From contig NZ_AFWV01000020.1 in assembly GCF_000223985.1 (NCBI RefSeq), positions 1-64,000 of the forward strand: DNA of 64,000 nucleotides, in the 5' to 3' direction. Position 1 is the first letter of the stretch. Every line of letters starts with the position of its first letter. A model generated the notes under the pieces. It had not been told where the DNA came from and did not search any database. It was given only the letters and a program-made list of their open reading frames with translations. Source of the stretch: Thiocapsa marina 5811. Lineage in GTDB: Bacteria > Pseudomonadota > Gammaproteobacteria > Chromatiales > Chromatiaceae. This document shows positions 44,061 through 52,863 of the stretch, one piece after another. Position numbers and translations under genes: made by a program.

Positions 44061-44589
44061 TCGACGTCGCAGCGCGAGGCGATTATCAGCGTGGTCAGGT
44101 CCGAGACCAACCGGCGAAGTCGATGTCGAGGACGTTCTTGTCGCGCACGCGGACGATGCGCCCCTCGCCGATCACCCGATGGCAGATCCGATCGTTGACA
44201 GCCCAACGCAGCGAGCCCTCCCCAGCCATTCCCCTTTCGACACCGTGGGTTGCGCTTTCGGCGCGGCATAGGCATAGCGTTCGGGGATGCCGACCGCCCC
44301 CAGATACCGATTCAGTAAGCCGCTCGCGTCGGCGGGTGCATCGGGGAGCTTGGCATCCGGATCGGTTCCGGAGAGCCGTTTCGACAAGGAGCCCCCCGAG
44401 CGGGACCGCGGTCCGGGGTCGCGCTTCGACGACGAAACGGCTGGCCGGCGTGCGCGGGATTCCGGGGCCTCGCCACTCGTGCCCCTTCCATGCCGCATCG
44501 AAGCGCTCGTCGGGCGGGATGTCTTTGGCGCAGGGGAAGGCCACGTATGCCAGGCGCCCTTCCATTTGCACCGGTGCCGGATCCCCAAA
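44061..44589 (-). pseudogene. Broken reading frames, one resembling the C-terminus of a UvrD-type helicase
   Basis: Sensible protein sequence exists on the minus strand but jumps frames: RLAYVAFPCAKDIPPDERFD..., then SLSKRLSGTDPDAKLPDAPA..., then WAVNDRICHRVIGEGRIVRV with RDKNVLDIDF. The last part looks like the small C-terminal domain of UvrD/PcrA helicases (VxHxxFGEGxV). The first two parts were not recognised. Decayed material at a junction. Confidence 0.4.
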
Positions 44590-44759
44590 CCAGGGGCGTC
44601 ACGTCCCCGGAGGTAGAGGCGTCATGCCCCCGGAGGTAGGGGCGTCATACCTCACGACGAGGGGCATCATGCCCCCGGACCAGGGGCGTCACGCCCCCGG
44701 AAGTAGGGGCGTCATGCCCCCCGAACCGTCATATGAACCGTCATTGAACCGTCAGTGAA
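44590..44759. repeat. Iteron-like direct repeats, 6 x 22-23 bp plus 3 x 11-12 bp
   Basis: Six consecutive units of 22-23 bp, each with a palindromic core (GGGGCGTCATGCCCC or a variant) and a spacer such as CCGGAGGTA. Right after come three short repeats GAACCGTCA. The 22-23-bp period (about two helical turns) is typical of iterons bound by a replication initiator. No rep gene is recognised nearby. Confidence 0.7.
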
Positions 44760-45366
44760 TCGACGTCGTCGCGCGCGAAACCCCGCTTGTCGAATGACAC
44801 CTCGAAACGCAGACCCGAACCGGCGCACCCGATTCCGGCCGACCGGGAACCCGGCGAGGGGTCTCGACTCGGGCCGCCGAGAAGACATCGCACCCGGCCG
44901 GGTCCAGGAGCGCGTCGCCTCCCGGTCCGACACCGGAGCGCACCGCAGGTGTCGGGACGTCACCGTCATCCAGCGCCTGCAGACGCTTCGGCACGCGGAC
45001 AAGGGCTCGACTCGGCCGGTCGGCACCCGCCACTCGCACAACGCACACGCCACCCTCCCCGGATCCACCGCGCTCGATCGCGCAGGGTCTCGCCGGGACC
45101 GTCCGGACCCGGGCATTCTTCGACCGGCCGGCATTCCGCCCAGCCCTGTCCGGCGCTTAACCCGCTCGAGCACAGGTTATCCACACGACCGATCACAGGG
45201 ATTGTGAACAAAAAGGCCGTCGGCACCTTGACGACCTCCCCGATGCGCCGTCCGCGCAGCTTCCGACAGACCTGCAAGTAAAGCCGCGTTTTCGAGCGAT
45301 TAGCGCCATCGCCGTCACGTCCGTCGGCCGGCACTCTGTCCGCACCTTCACGGACAGGCCAGCGGC
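44760..45366. other. Gene-poor leader between the iteron-like array and the conjugation cluster
   Basis: No convincing gene on either strand; frames here are low in sensible protein. It includes a DnaA box (45177) and ends with the untranslated leader of the DsbC-like gene. It may be an origin region, judged from the array and the box. Confidence 0.5.
45177..45185 (+). promoter_or_regulatory. DnaA box (TTATCCACA)
   Basis: Exact match to the consensus DnaA site about 420 bp from the iteron-like array. A single 9-mer can occur by chance, though an AT-rich 9-mer is rarer in this GC-rich DNA. Confidence 0.45.
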
Positions 45367-46134
45367 ATGCGACAGAACCTCGATTCATCCTTCGACGAGA
45401 CGCCGGGGCGTCTGGCCCGACACCTCGCCGCCTCGCTGGCCGCCCTCGGATTGGCGGCGGCGTCGCTGGCGACCCCCGGTATGGCCGAGCCGTTGCCGAG
45501 CGCGTCGATCGCGCGCATGGCGCAGCTGCCGTCCGGCGCTCTGCAGGCGGTGGAGACCACCGACGGGGAGCTGCTGTTCTTCTCGGAGAACGGGCGCTAC
45601 GTGCTGCGCGGCAGTGCCGTGGATCTCTGGCACGGGGCCAAGCTCACCGCATTCGATCAGACCCAACGCCTCGCCGGGCGGATCGATCTGGCGCGACTGA
45701 AGCTCGACGTGGCCGATCTGGGGGCAATCGACGTCGGCGAAGGCCCCGAAGTGGTCGTCTTCGTCGATCCCTTCTGCCCCCATTGCACCGCACTGTATGA
45801 CGATCTGGCGCCGCTGCGCGCGACCTATCGCTTCCGGCTAGTCCCGATTCCGGTGCTGGGTGAGCCCTCGCAGCGCGCCGTGCTCGCGCTGGCGTGTCTG
45901 TCCGGGAGTGATCCCGAGCAGGCGCGCGAGGCGCTGCTCGGCGGGCTGACGGCGGATCTCCCGGAACCCGCGGCGGGATGCGGCGAGGCGGTTGCGCAAC
46001 GCACGCTGATCGCGGCTCAAATCCTCGGGATTCGCGGCACGCCCTTCCTGATCGCGCCGGACGGACGCCTGCGTCAAGGTCGCCCCGACGACCTCGCGGC
46101 CTGGCTCGGCGGCGTCGAGGAGCGCGCCGAATGA
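45367..46134 (+). CDS. DsbC-like thiol-disulfide isomerase of the conjugation system
   Basis: 255 residues with a signal region (HLAASLAALGLAAASLATPGMA) and a thioredoxin fold with a CPHC active site (VVVFVDPFCPHC, about residues 130-141). The cis-Pro loop is visible (GIRGTPFLIAPDG). Known: F-type conjugation clusters often carry a DsbC to fold cysteine-rich TraU/TraN-like proteins, both of which are encoded downstream. First gene of a tightly packed plus-strand operon; its stop overlaps the next start (ATGA). Confidence 0.85.
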   Translation: MRQNLDSSFDETPGRLARHLAASLAALGLAAASLATPGMAEPLPSASIARMAQLPSGALQAVETTDGELLFFSENGRYVLRGSAVDLWHGAKLTAFDQTQRLAGRIDLARLKLDVADLGAIDVGEGPEVVVFVDPFCPHCTALYDDLAPLRATYRFRLVPIPVLGEPSQRAVLALACLSGSDPEQAREALLGGLTADLPEPAAGCGEAVAQRTLIAAQILGIRGTPFLIAPDGRLRQGRPDDLAAWLGGVEERAE

Positions 46135-46376
46135 TCCACGCCACACCCCTGCTGCTGTGCGCGGCCCTGCTCGGGGGTTGCGCTTCGGGCAACCCCGGGT
46201 ACGCCTGTCCCGGCTATCCGGGCAAACCGCTCTGTCTGCCGCCGAGTGCCGTCTACAGCCTCAGCGACGGGGCCGGGCCACCGCCCGCGTCCGTCGCACG
46301 CGCCCTGCCGGCCGAAACCGAAAGCGGGTTTGCCGGCGGGTCCGGTTGGGCCTGGACCACACGCCTGCGGGATTAG
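46131..46376 (+). CDS. traV: Short TraV-like lipoprotein (N-terminal half of TraV)
   Basis: 81 residues; starts in an ATGA overlap. Lipobox LLGGCASG, then a Cys pair with a CPG motif (YACPGYPGKPLCLPPSAVYS) as in the middle of TraV of F-type systems. A typical TraV continues with a conserved W-E-D-x-x-GDL block; here that block is in the next gene, so TraV seems split. Would lie in the outer membrane as part of the TraV-TraK-TraB core. Family assignment is moderate. Confidence 0.6.
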   Translation: MIHATPLLLCAALLGGCASGNPGYACPGYPGKPLCLPPSAVYSLSDGAGPPPASVARALPAETESGFAGGSGWAWTTRLRD

Positions 46377-46385
46377 GAGACCGCC

Positions 46386-46796
46386 ATGACCTCACGCCTC
46401 ACGTTGCCGCTCGTGCTCTCGGCGCTCGCCGTCCTGAGCGGCTGCGCCACCCGAGCGCCTGCTCCGGATGCCTTGGCGGCCCAAGACCAACGCCCCGCCG
46501 AGTATCGACCCACACGCGCCGCCGCCGCGTCGATGCAGGCCTGGATCGCCCCTTGGGAGGATGCGACCGGCGATCTGTACCCGCCCTCCACGGTGTACAT
46601 CGAGGTCCTGCGCGAGCACTGGCAGTACGACGGCGCTGCACACGGGCGTTTGACCGTGCTGCGGCCGCTGCAGGTGCAGCCGCGCTCGCCCGCACCACGC
46701 GACGCAGCACCGCCGGCCATGCCCCCGGATGCGGTTCCGCCGGATCCGGCGCACGCACCGATGCACCTGCCGCGGGCGGACAAGCGCGGCGCCTGA
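46386..46796 (+). CDS. Lipoprotein with TraV C-terminal-like motif
   Basis: 136 residues, AGGAG upstream, own lipobox (LSGCATR). The core AWIAPWEDATGDLYPPSTVY followed by an HW motif matches the conserved C-terminal block of TraV-type lipoproteins, while the N-terminal Cys motif is in the preceding gene. The last 40 residues are proline-rich. Inference: works with the preceding short lipoprotein as a two-piece TraV. Confidence 0.6.
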   Translation: MTSRLTLPLVLSALAVLSGCATRAPAPDALAAQDQRPAEYRPTRAAAASMQAWIAPWEDATGDLYPPSTVYIEVLREHWQYDGAAHGRLTVLRPLQVQPRSPAPRDAAPPAMPPDAVPPDPAHAPMHLPRADKRGA

Positions 46797-46884
46797 ACAC
46801 CGTGGTCCGGTGCAGACCGGACGATCGGCCCACTCGAACCCGCGCGCGCGGCGTGCGGTCCTCAACCTTCAGGAGAAGCTTGTC

Positions 46885-47217
46885 ATGTTGTCCCCGCCCC
46901 CGTTGTCCGGTCGCGACCGCCGGACCCTGCTGTTCGCGGGCCTCGCCGCGACCCTGCTCGCCCTGGCGCTCTCCGCGAGCGCCACGGCCGGCACCACCGG
47001 GACCGAGTTCTCGGCCCTCTACACCCTGCTCACCGGCTGGATGACCGGCTTTCTGGGCCGCGTGGTGGCCGTGATCTTCATCATCATCGGCGTCATCGCC
47101 GGTGCCGCACGCCAGTCGATCATGGGTTTCGTCCTGGGCATCGCCGCCGGCGTGGGCATGTTCCTCGCCCCGGCGATCGTCGACGGCGTCGTCACCGCCA
47201 CCCTGCCCGTCCTCTGA
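46885..47217 (+). CDS. traA: Conjugative pilin (TraA/TrbC-VirB2 type)
   Basis: 110 residues from the ATG at 46885 with AGGAG ten bases upstream. Long leader with signal helix (LLFAGLAATLLALALSASATAG), then a two-helix mature pilin (GFLGRVVAVIFIIIGVIAGA; GFVLGIAAGVGMFLAPAIVD) as in TraA/VirB2 pilins. Position after the lipoproteins and before TraC fits a shuffled F-type order. Processed subunit would assemble the pilus with lipid. Confidence 0.8.
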   Translation: MLSPPPLSGRDRRTLLFAGLAATLLALALSASATAGTTGTEFSALYTLLTGWMTGFLGRVVAVIFIIIGVIAGAARQSIMGFVLGIAAGVGMFLAPAIVDGVVTATLPVL

Positions 47218-47302
47218 TCGGAGCGTTCCGATCGCCCGGACCCCGACCATCGGGTCCATTGCCGGGTCCCGACCACGGGACCCCCTTTCACGCGAGGTCT
47301 TC

Positions 47303-48220
47303 ATGGTCGAATTCGACAGGCGCGCCGTCGCCGGCGTGGCCCTCGTCTTGGCGGTCGCGGTCGCGCACGCCGACGACCTCCCGCGGCTTCCCGAATCCCT
47401 GATGGCCGCGTTGCCCGGCGTCGGCGATCTCGTCGTCTATCCGCGTTCGGGCGAGGTCCACGTCTGCCGGCGCATCCCCGCGCGCGCTTCGGCGGGCTGC
47501 GCGAGCGCGCGACAGGTCATCGACGGCGCGCTCGCCCATCGCGACGCTTGGCTCGCGGGCACCGCCGATCTGCTCTATCCGACGGATCCGGACATCGCGG
47601 TGCTCGATCGCGCGATCGCCCTCGCCGCGGACGGCGCGGACGGTCTCTTCGTGGTCGCCTACCGGATGGCACGCCACCACGCCGACGGCGCTCCGTCCCG
47701 GTCCCGAACGCTCGTCGTCACCCGCTGTGCCCCGAGCCGGGAGGCCGACCTCGGATCCTCCGCGGGATCCGGGCCGACGGCGCTCTGCAGCGAAGCGGAA
47801 TACTGCATTGAACCGACCGGCGAAGCGCGGGCCGCGCACGCACGCGACGGTGCCGGACGCCTCGCCGTCGCCACGACCGCACATGGCCTGGCCATCCTGC
47901 TCCCCGACGGACGCGCGCTGTTCACCGCCCAAGCGGTCGACCCGCTCGCCTGGAGCGCGGCGCACATCCGACACCACCCGCAACCGGTCTTCGCGCCGGC
48001 CTCGGCCGACGAGGATGGGCTCGACGCACACGCCGCCGTCTTCCGGCTTCATCCGTCGGCCATCGACGATGTGCTGATCGTCACGCGCGAAATCGCCGCC
48101 GTCGACGGCCCGACCCTGGTGTCGCTCGGCGCCCTGCCTGCCGACCCGAGCGATCCCACCCCGATGCTCCGCCTCGCGGAGACCCGCCTGTTCGACCGTG
48201 CGCAGGGGCTACGACCATGA
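47303..48220 (+). CDS. Exported protein of the conjugation operon, family unknown
   Basis: 305 residues from the ATG at 47303 with GAGG upstream. Signal peptide (AVAGVALVLAVAVAHA), then an alpha/beta protein with several Cys (VCRRIPARASAGCASARQ; TRCAPSREADLG; ALCSEAEYCIEP) that could be disulfide bonded. Its stop overlaps the next ATG. It sits where traK/traB-like genes would be, but no such motifs are visible. Function unassigned; probably periplasmic part of the transfer machine. Confidence 0.7.
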   Translation: MVEFDRRAVAGVALVLAVAVAHADDLPRLPESLMAALPGVGDLVVYPRSGEVHVCRRIPARASAGCASARQVIDGALAHRDAWLAGTADLLYPTDPDIAVLDRAIALAADGADGLFVVAYRMARHHADGAPSRSRTLVVTRCAPSREADLGSSAGSGPTALCSEAEYCIEPTGEARAAHARDGAGRLAVATTAHGLAILLPDGRALFTAQAVDPLAWSAAHIRHHPQPVFAPASADEDGLDAHAAVFRLHPSAIDDVLIVTREIAAVDGPTLVSLGALPADPSDPTPMLRLAETRLFDRAQGLRP

Positions 48221-48378
48221 GCCGCTCCCGCACCGCCCCGGTCCAGGTGCGCTCGCCCTCCGGCAAACCCCTGAGCGACTGCGCCCGCCGCCGCGCCCGG
48301 GAGTTGGTCCGCCGCGGTCGCGCGACCTGGATCTCGACATCACCCCCGATCATCCGCCTGACCGAGAAGCCCTCATGA
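48217..48378 (+). CDS. Mini RRXRR-domain protein
   Basis: 53 residues, with ATGA overlaps on both sides (previous stop and TraC start). Reads VQVRSPSGKPLSDCARRRAR then ELVRRGRATW and PIIRL, close to the RRXRR domain (V-x-D-x-x-G-KPL-x-PC-x-x-x-RAR-x-LL-x-x-G-x-A) usually found in front of HNH endonucleases. Here it stands alone inside a conjugation operon. It could bind nucleic acid. Too short for most gene finders. Confidence 0.6.
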   Translation: MSRSRTAPVQVRSPSGKPLSDCARRRARELVRRGRATWISTSPPIIRLTEKPS

Positions 48379-50789
48379 CGACACCGCGCCGGTTCACCGG
48401 CTCGCGCGCCAACGCGCTCTTCCCGACCCTGGCCTACGACCCGGACAGCCATCTGTTTCTGCTCGACGACCAGTCGCTCGCCTTCGGCTATCTGTGCGAG
48501 CCTCTGTCCGCCGCCGATCAGTCCAACGCCGACCGGCTGCTGGTGCTCGGCAATCTCGACTGGCCACCCGAGACCCTGCTGCAGGTCGCGCTCTGGACCT
48601 CGCCCGATATCGAGGAGACCGTCGCGCGCATGGAAGGGCTGCGCATCGAGACCGCCACCGCGCTGTTGCGCGAATCCACGCGCCGCACCGCCGCCTATCT
48701 GCGCGCCGGCAGCACCGCCCCGCTCTCCCCGGCCGGGGATCTGCGGCTGCGCGAGCTGCAGGTGTTGGTCACGGCCAAGCTGCCGCTCGCCGCCCCGCAG
48801 CCGAGCGCGCACGAGTTGCGCGATGCCCGCGAGTTGCAGGCGACCGCCCTGCAGGTGCTGGTCACCGCCGGGATGCGCCCGGCGAGCCTCACCGCCGACC
48901 GTCACGTGCGGATCATGACGACCCTGCTCAATTGGGGACCGCAGGCGGGGTGGCGCGACCGCATCACGCCCGAGTGCGATGCCCGGCGCCCGGTCCGCGA
49001 TCAGTATCTGGACTACGACGTCGGCATCGATGTCGACGCCAAGGGGATCACGCTCGGGGAGCAACGCATCCAGACCTTCTCGGTCAAACGCTTTCCCGAC
49101 CGGGCCGGCTTCGGGCTCGCCGCGCGCTTCCTCGGGGATCCCTTCTCGGGCTCGCGCGGGGTGCGCCACAATGCGCTGATCACCCTGAACCTGCATTTCC
49201 CGGACCCCGAGGCGACGCGGGTGAATCTCACCTCGCGTGCGCAGTGGGCGGCCCATCAGGTGAGCGGCAATCTTTCCCACTACATGCCGCGTCTGGCCCA
49301 CAACAAGCGCGATTTCGATGCCTTGTTCGCCCGGCTGGATCACGGCGACCGCCCGCTGCAGGCCTACCTGGGGATCGTGCTCTTCACCGCCCCGGAAGAG
49401 GCCGCGGGCGCGGCCTCGAATCTGCGCACCTACTGGCGCGAGCTCGGCTTTCAGGTCTTGACCGACCGCTTCTTCGTGCTGCCGCTCTTTCTCAACTGCC
49501 TGCCGTTCGGCGTCGATCGCGGGGCGATCCGCACCAGCTTTCGCTACCGCACCCTCTCCGCCGCCCATGCCGTCGCGCTGATGCCGGTCTTCGGCGACTG
49601 GAAGGGCACCGGCACCCCGGTGCTGAACCTGATCGGGCGCACCGGTCAGCTCGTGGATCTGAGCCTCTTCGATTCGGCGACCAACTACAACGCCGTCATC
49701 GCCGCCTCCTCGGGCTCGGGCAAGTCGTTCCTCGCCAACGAGCTGCTCTCGACCAACCTGAGTGTCGGGGGGCGCTGCTGGGTGATCGACGTCGGGCGCA
49801 GCTACGCCAACCTCTGCGAGTCCCTCGGCGGGCAGTTCGTCGCCTTCACCGCCGACTCGGACATCGTGCTGAATCCCTTCGAGCTGCTGCAGACGTGGGA
49901 AGAAGACGCCGACGTGATCGCCGCCATGGTCACGGCGATGGCCGCCCCGACCGAGCCGCTCGGCGACTACCGTACCGCCGGTCTCAAGCGCGCCCTGCGC
50001 GAGCTGTGGGACACCCACGGCACGGCAATGAATGTCGATCTGATCGCCGCGGCCATGCTCGCCTGCGCGGACGAGCGCCTGCAGGACGTCGGCGTGCAGC
50101 TCTACCCCTTCACCTCGCGCGGGGAATACGGACGCTGGTTCCACGGGCGCAACACCATGGACTTCAGCGCGGACCTGGTGGTTCTGGAGCTCGAAGAGCT
50201 CAAAGGCCGCAAACACCTCCAGCAGGTCATCCTGCTGCAGCTGATCTTCCAGATCCAGCAGGCGATGTATCTGGGCGAGCGTTCTCGCCAAAAGCTGGTG
50301 CTGATCGACGAGGCCTGGGATCTGCTCACCCAGGGCGATGTCGCGACCTTCATCGAGCACGGCTACCGGCGCTTTCGCAAGTACAACGGGGCCGCGATCA
50401 CCGTCACCCAGTCCCTCGCCGACCTCTACGCCAACCCCACCGGGCGGGCGATTGCCGACAACAGCGCCCACACCCTGCTGCTCGCCCAGCCCGGTCACGC
50501 GATCGATCGGCTCAAGGCCGATCACCGTCTGCCGATGACCGCCGCGGGCGCGGAGATGCTCAAGACCGTGCACACCGTTCCCGGTGCCTACTCCGAGATC
50601 ATGACCCTCGCCGACAGCGGCGCGGGGATCGGCCGGCTGATGGTCGACCCCTTTCGTCAGCTGCTCTACTCCACCAAGCCCGCGGACGTCGCGGCAATCC
50701 GGCGCCTGCGCGAGCGCGGGATGAGCGTCGAGCAGGCGATCAACCGGCTGCTGGCGGGGGCAGAGGCGGAGGCGTCCGATGCCGCCTGA
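48375..50789 (+). CDS. traC: TraC/VirB4-type conjugation ATPase
   Basis: 804 residues from the ATG at 48375. N-terminal TraC domain (FPTLAYDPDSHLFLLDDQSL; GYLCEPLSAAD), Walker A (SGSGKS, about 447-452) in AASSGSGKSFLANELL, Walker B (LVLIDEAWDLL, about 639) and a later VTQSLADLY motif. Length matches TraC. Cytoplasmic motor for pilus assembly and the F-type secretion channel. Overlaps the RRXRR gene by four bases and TrbI by eleven. Confidence 0.9.
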   Translation: MTTPRRFTGSRANALFPTLAYDPDSHLFLLDDQSLAFGYLCEPLSAADQSNADRLLVLGNLDWPPETLLQVALWTSPDIEETVARMEGLRIETATALLRESTRRTAAYLRAGSTAPLSPAGDLRLRELQVLVTAKLPLAAPQPSAHELRDARELQATALQVLVTAGMRPASLTADRHVRIMTTLLNWGPQAGWRDRITPECDARRPVRDQYLDYDVGIDVDAKGITLGEQRIQTFSVKRFPDRAGFGLAARFLGDPFSGSRGVRHNALITLNLHFPDPEATRVNLTSRAQWAAHQVSGNLSHYMPRLAHNKRDFDALFARLDHGDRPLQAYLGIVLFTAPEEAAGAASNLRTYWRELGFQVLTDRFFVLPLFLNCLPFGVDRGAIRTSFRYRTLSAAHAVALMPVFGDWKGTGTPVLNLIGRTGQLVDLSLFDSATNYNAVIAASSGSGKSFLANELLSTNLSVGGRCWVIDVGRSYANLCESLGGQFVAFTADSDIVLNPFELLQTWEEDADVIAAMVTAMAAPTEPLGDYRTAGLKRALRELWDTHGTAMNVDLIAAAMLACADERLQDVGVQLYPFTSRGEYGRWFHGRNTMDFSADLVVLELEELKGRKHLQQVILLQLIFQIQQAMYLGERSRQKLVLIDEAWDLLTQGDVATFIEHGYRRFRKYNGAAITVTQSLADLYANPTGRAIADNSAHTLLLAQPGHAIDRLKADHRLPMTAAGAEMLKTVHTVPGAYSEIMTLADSGAGIGRLMVDPFRQLLYSTKPADVAAIRRLRERGMSVEQAINRLLAGAEAEASDAA

Positions 50790-51153
50790 GACCAATCTCG
50801 ACGCGACCCGCCCGAGCGCGATCGTTCTCCGAGACAGGCCGGTGATGGGGTTCGGTGCGGGCGGATTCCTGCTGCTCGCGGCGATCCCCCTCTCGGCCCT
50901 TGCCGGCGGTTACCTCGGCACCGAGTTCGCGGCCCGACCGCTGCGCGACGCCATCGCCACCCGCCCGCCGGTGCTGATCGTCGATGTCGCCGGCGCCCTG
51001 GAGGGCGTCGCGCCGGAGGACGTCGGCGAGGCGATTGCGAACCTCCGTTCAACCGCGGCGCGTCTCGCCGACGGGGGCGTTCTGGTGTTGGACGCCCAGG
51101 CCGTGCTCGCGGCACCGCAGGACGCCTATGTGTTGTCGGGGAAGCAGCCATGA
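50779..51153 (+). CDS. trbI: TrbI-like protein of the F-type system
   Basis: 124 residues. One N-terminal transmembrane helix (GAGGFLLLAAIPLSALAGGY), then PPVLIVDVAGALEGVAPEDV and a helix-rich end (LDAQAVLAAP), as in F-type TrbI, an inner-membrane protein of about 125 residues affecting pilus retraction. It lies between TraC and TraF, the usual spot. Start overlaps the traC stop; end overlaps the TraF ATG. Confidence 0.7.
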   Translation: MPPETNLDATRPSAIVLRDRPVMGFGAGGFLLLAAIPLSALAGGYLGTEFAARPLRDAIATRPPVLIVDVAGALEGVAPEDVGEAIANLRSTAARLADGGVLVLDAQAVLAAPQDAYVLSGKQP

Positions 51154-51680
51154 GTGCACGCGCGGACATCGCCGCTTCCCCCGAGGCCCGCCTGGCGCGC
51201 ACCGTCCGGCGCGGCCTGCCGGCGCTGCTCCTCGTCCTGGGGTTGATGCTGTATCTCGGGACGCGCTATCGCATCGCGATCGACGATCAGGTCGACAAGT
51301 GCCTGCCGCCCTATACCGTCTTTCTGGTGGATCGGCACGACCGGACAGTCGAGCGCGACGGCCTCTTCGCCTTCCTCGCCGGCGAGCGCATGGCGCCTTT
51401 CTTTCCGATGCAAATGCAGGTCATCAAGCGGGTCGTCGGCCTGCCCGGAGAGACGGTCTCGGTCACTGAACAGACCACTCGGGTGGAAGGGCGAACGGTC
51501 GGCGAAGGACTGGATCTGGCCGGCACCCTCGGCACGCCCGCGGCGCAGTTCGTCCGCGAGGTCGTGGTCCCCGCCGATGCGGTGTGGATCATGGGCGCCA
51601 CCCGCGACAGCTTCGACTCGCGTTATTGGGGTCCGCTGCCCCGTCATCAGATCATCGGGCGGGCCTATGCATTGCTCTGA
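51150..51680 (+). CDS. traF: TraF/TrhF-type signal peptidase (S26 family)
   Basis: 176 residues. Transmembrane helix (LPALLLVLGLMLYLGTRY), then DKCLPPYTVFLVDR where S26 peptidases carry the nucleophile Ser; here the position looks like Cys. The general-base Lys region is present (MQMQVIKRVVGLPGETVSV), as is the end motif (DSFDSRYWGPLPRHQIIGRA). Known: TrhF/TraF peptidases process pilins in conjugation systems. Overlaps both neighbours. Confidence 0.8.
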   Translation: MSARADIAASPEARLARTVRRGLPALLLVLGLMLYLGTRYRIAIDDQVDKCLPPYTVFLVDRHDRTVERDGLFAFLAGERMAPFFPMQMQVIKRVVGLPGETVSVTEQTTRVEGRTVGEGLDLAGTLGTPAAQFVREVVVPADAVWIMGATRDSFDSRYWGPLPRHQIIGRAYALL

Positions 51681-52863
51681 GCGTCGGTTCCGTGCCCTGC
51701 TCGTCCTCGCGCTCCTATCCGCCCCGACGGCATCCGCCCAGTCAAGCGAGCGCGCCGACCTGCGTGCGCTGCGCGATCAGGTCGGAGCAATCCAAGAGGC
51801 GGTCTCCGGCACGGCGCTCCCGGACTGGCTCCGGAATCCGCCCGACGCCTCCGCAGGTGCGGGCGAGGCGCTCGGCGCGGCCGAGCGCGAACGGATGCAC
51901 CGGCTGGCCACCGCGCAGATGCCCGCCCTCCCCGACGCGCAAGCGACCGCGACCGCAACGCCGACGCAGACCATCACGCTCCTGGTCTCGCGCGCGCTGG
52001 GCGCGGCCGCGCTGCGCGACATCTTCGCCAGCGCGGCCCGACCCGAGGTACGGGTGGTCTTTCGCGGCGTGGCCGAAGGCGAACCGCTGATGGACTTCAT
52101 GCGCGGGATCCACGCGGAGCTTGAGGGGCTCGATCCGATGCCCGCGGTCGCGCTCGACCCGACACCCTTTCGCGAGGCCGGCGCCGCGGCCGTCCCGCTG
52201 ATGATCCTCTCCGGACCCGACGGGGAGATCGCGCGGGTCGCCGGCCTGTCGGATCCCGCTTGGCTGCAGGCGCAGGTGGCGGCCGGCCGGACCGGGGATC
52301 TGGGGGTACGCGGACCGGTCGAGACGATCTCCGAGCCGGACATGCTCGAGGAGATCGCGCGCCGGGTCGCCGCATTGGATCTCGCGGCACTGCGCGAGCA
52401 GGCCCTCGCGCGCTACTGGAGAAGCGCGGTCTTCGAACATCTGCCGGCCGCGCGGGAGCCCCGCACGCGGGTGATCGATCCCATCATCGAGGCGAAGGCC
52501 GACATCGCCCTGCCGGACGGAACCCTGCTGGTGCGCTCCGGCGAGCGGCTCAATCCGCTCGATCGCCTGGCGTTCGGGCTGCGTCTGGTGGTGTTCGATC
52601 CGACCGAGCCGGGCCAGATCCGCACGGCCCGTCGTCTTGGCGAGAGCGCCGGGGCGCTGCGCCCGGTCTATCTGGCGACCCGTTTGGATCGCGAGGCCGG
52701 CTGGGAGGGCTTTCACGCGCTCGAGGATGCGCTCGACGAGCCAGTCTATCTGCTCACCGCGGACGTGCGCGAACGCTTCGCCCTGGAGCGCGTGCCGGCA
52801 AGCGTCGAGTCCGCGGATCGTGTCTTCCTGGTGCGCGAGCATCCGCCGGAGGAACCCCGATGA
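51667..52863 (+). CDS. TrbC-TraW fusion protein
   Basis: 398 residues from the ATG at 51667 inside the end of traF. Signal sequence (FRALLVLALLSAPTASAQS). N-terminal half: TrbC (F-type) thioredoxin-like domain (TITLLVSRALGAAALRDIFA; VRVVFRGVAEGEPLMDFMRG; VPLMILSGPDGEIARVAGL). C-terminal half: TraW (TRVIDPIIEAKADIALPDGT; GERLNPLDRLAFGLRLVVFD; VYLLTADVRERF). Known: TrbC and TraW work together in periplasmic pilus assembly and are fused in some systems. Stop overlaps the traU start. Confidence 0.85.
   Translation: MHCSERRFRALLVLALLSAPTASAQSSERADLRALRDQVGAIQEAVSGTALPDWLRNPPDASAGAGEALGAAERERMHRLATAQMPALPDAQATATATPTQTITLLVSRALGAAALRDIFASAARPEVRVVFRGVAEGEPLMDFMRGIHAELEGLDPMPAVALDPTPFREAGAAAVPLMILSGPDGEIARVAGLSDPAWLQAQVAAGRTGDLGVRGPVETISEPDMLEEIARRVAALDLAALREQALARYWRSAVFEHLPAAREPRTRVIDPIIEAKADIALPDGTLLVRSGERLNPLDRLAFGLRLVVFDPTEPGQIRTARRLGESAGALRPVYLATRLDREAGWEGFHALEDALDEPVYLLTADVRERFALERVPASVESADRVFLVREHPPEEPR

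Noticed and set aside
44590-44759. CRISPR array
   Set aside because: Units are directly adjacent with almost no unique spacers; the palindromic cores and 22-23-bp period fit iterons better.
44966-45388. Minus-strand ORF with a sensible-looking part (RRIGEVVKVPTAFLFTIPVI)
   Set aside because: No start signal, no known family, and it spans the DnaA box and the leader of the DsbC-like gene.
48081-50795. 904-codon open frame on the minus strand
   Set aside because: Shadow of traC; no motifs, and traC has Walker A and B and full-length family features.
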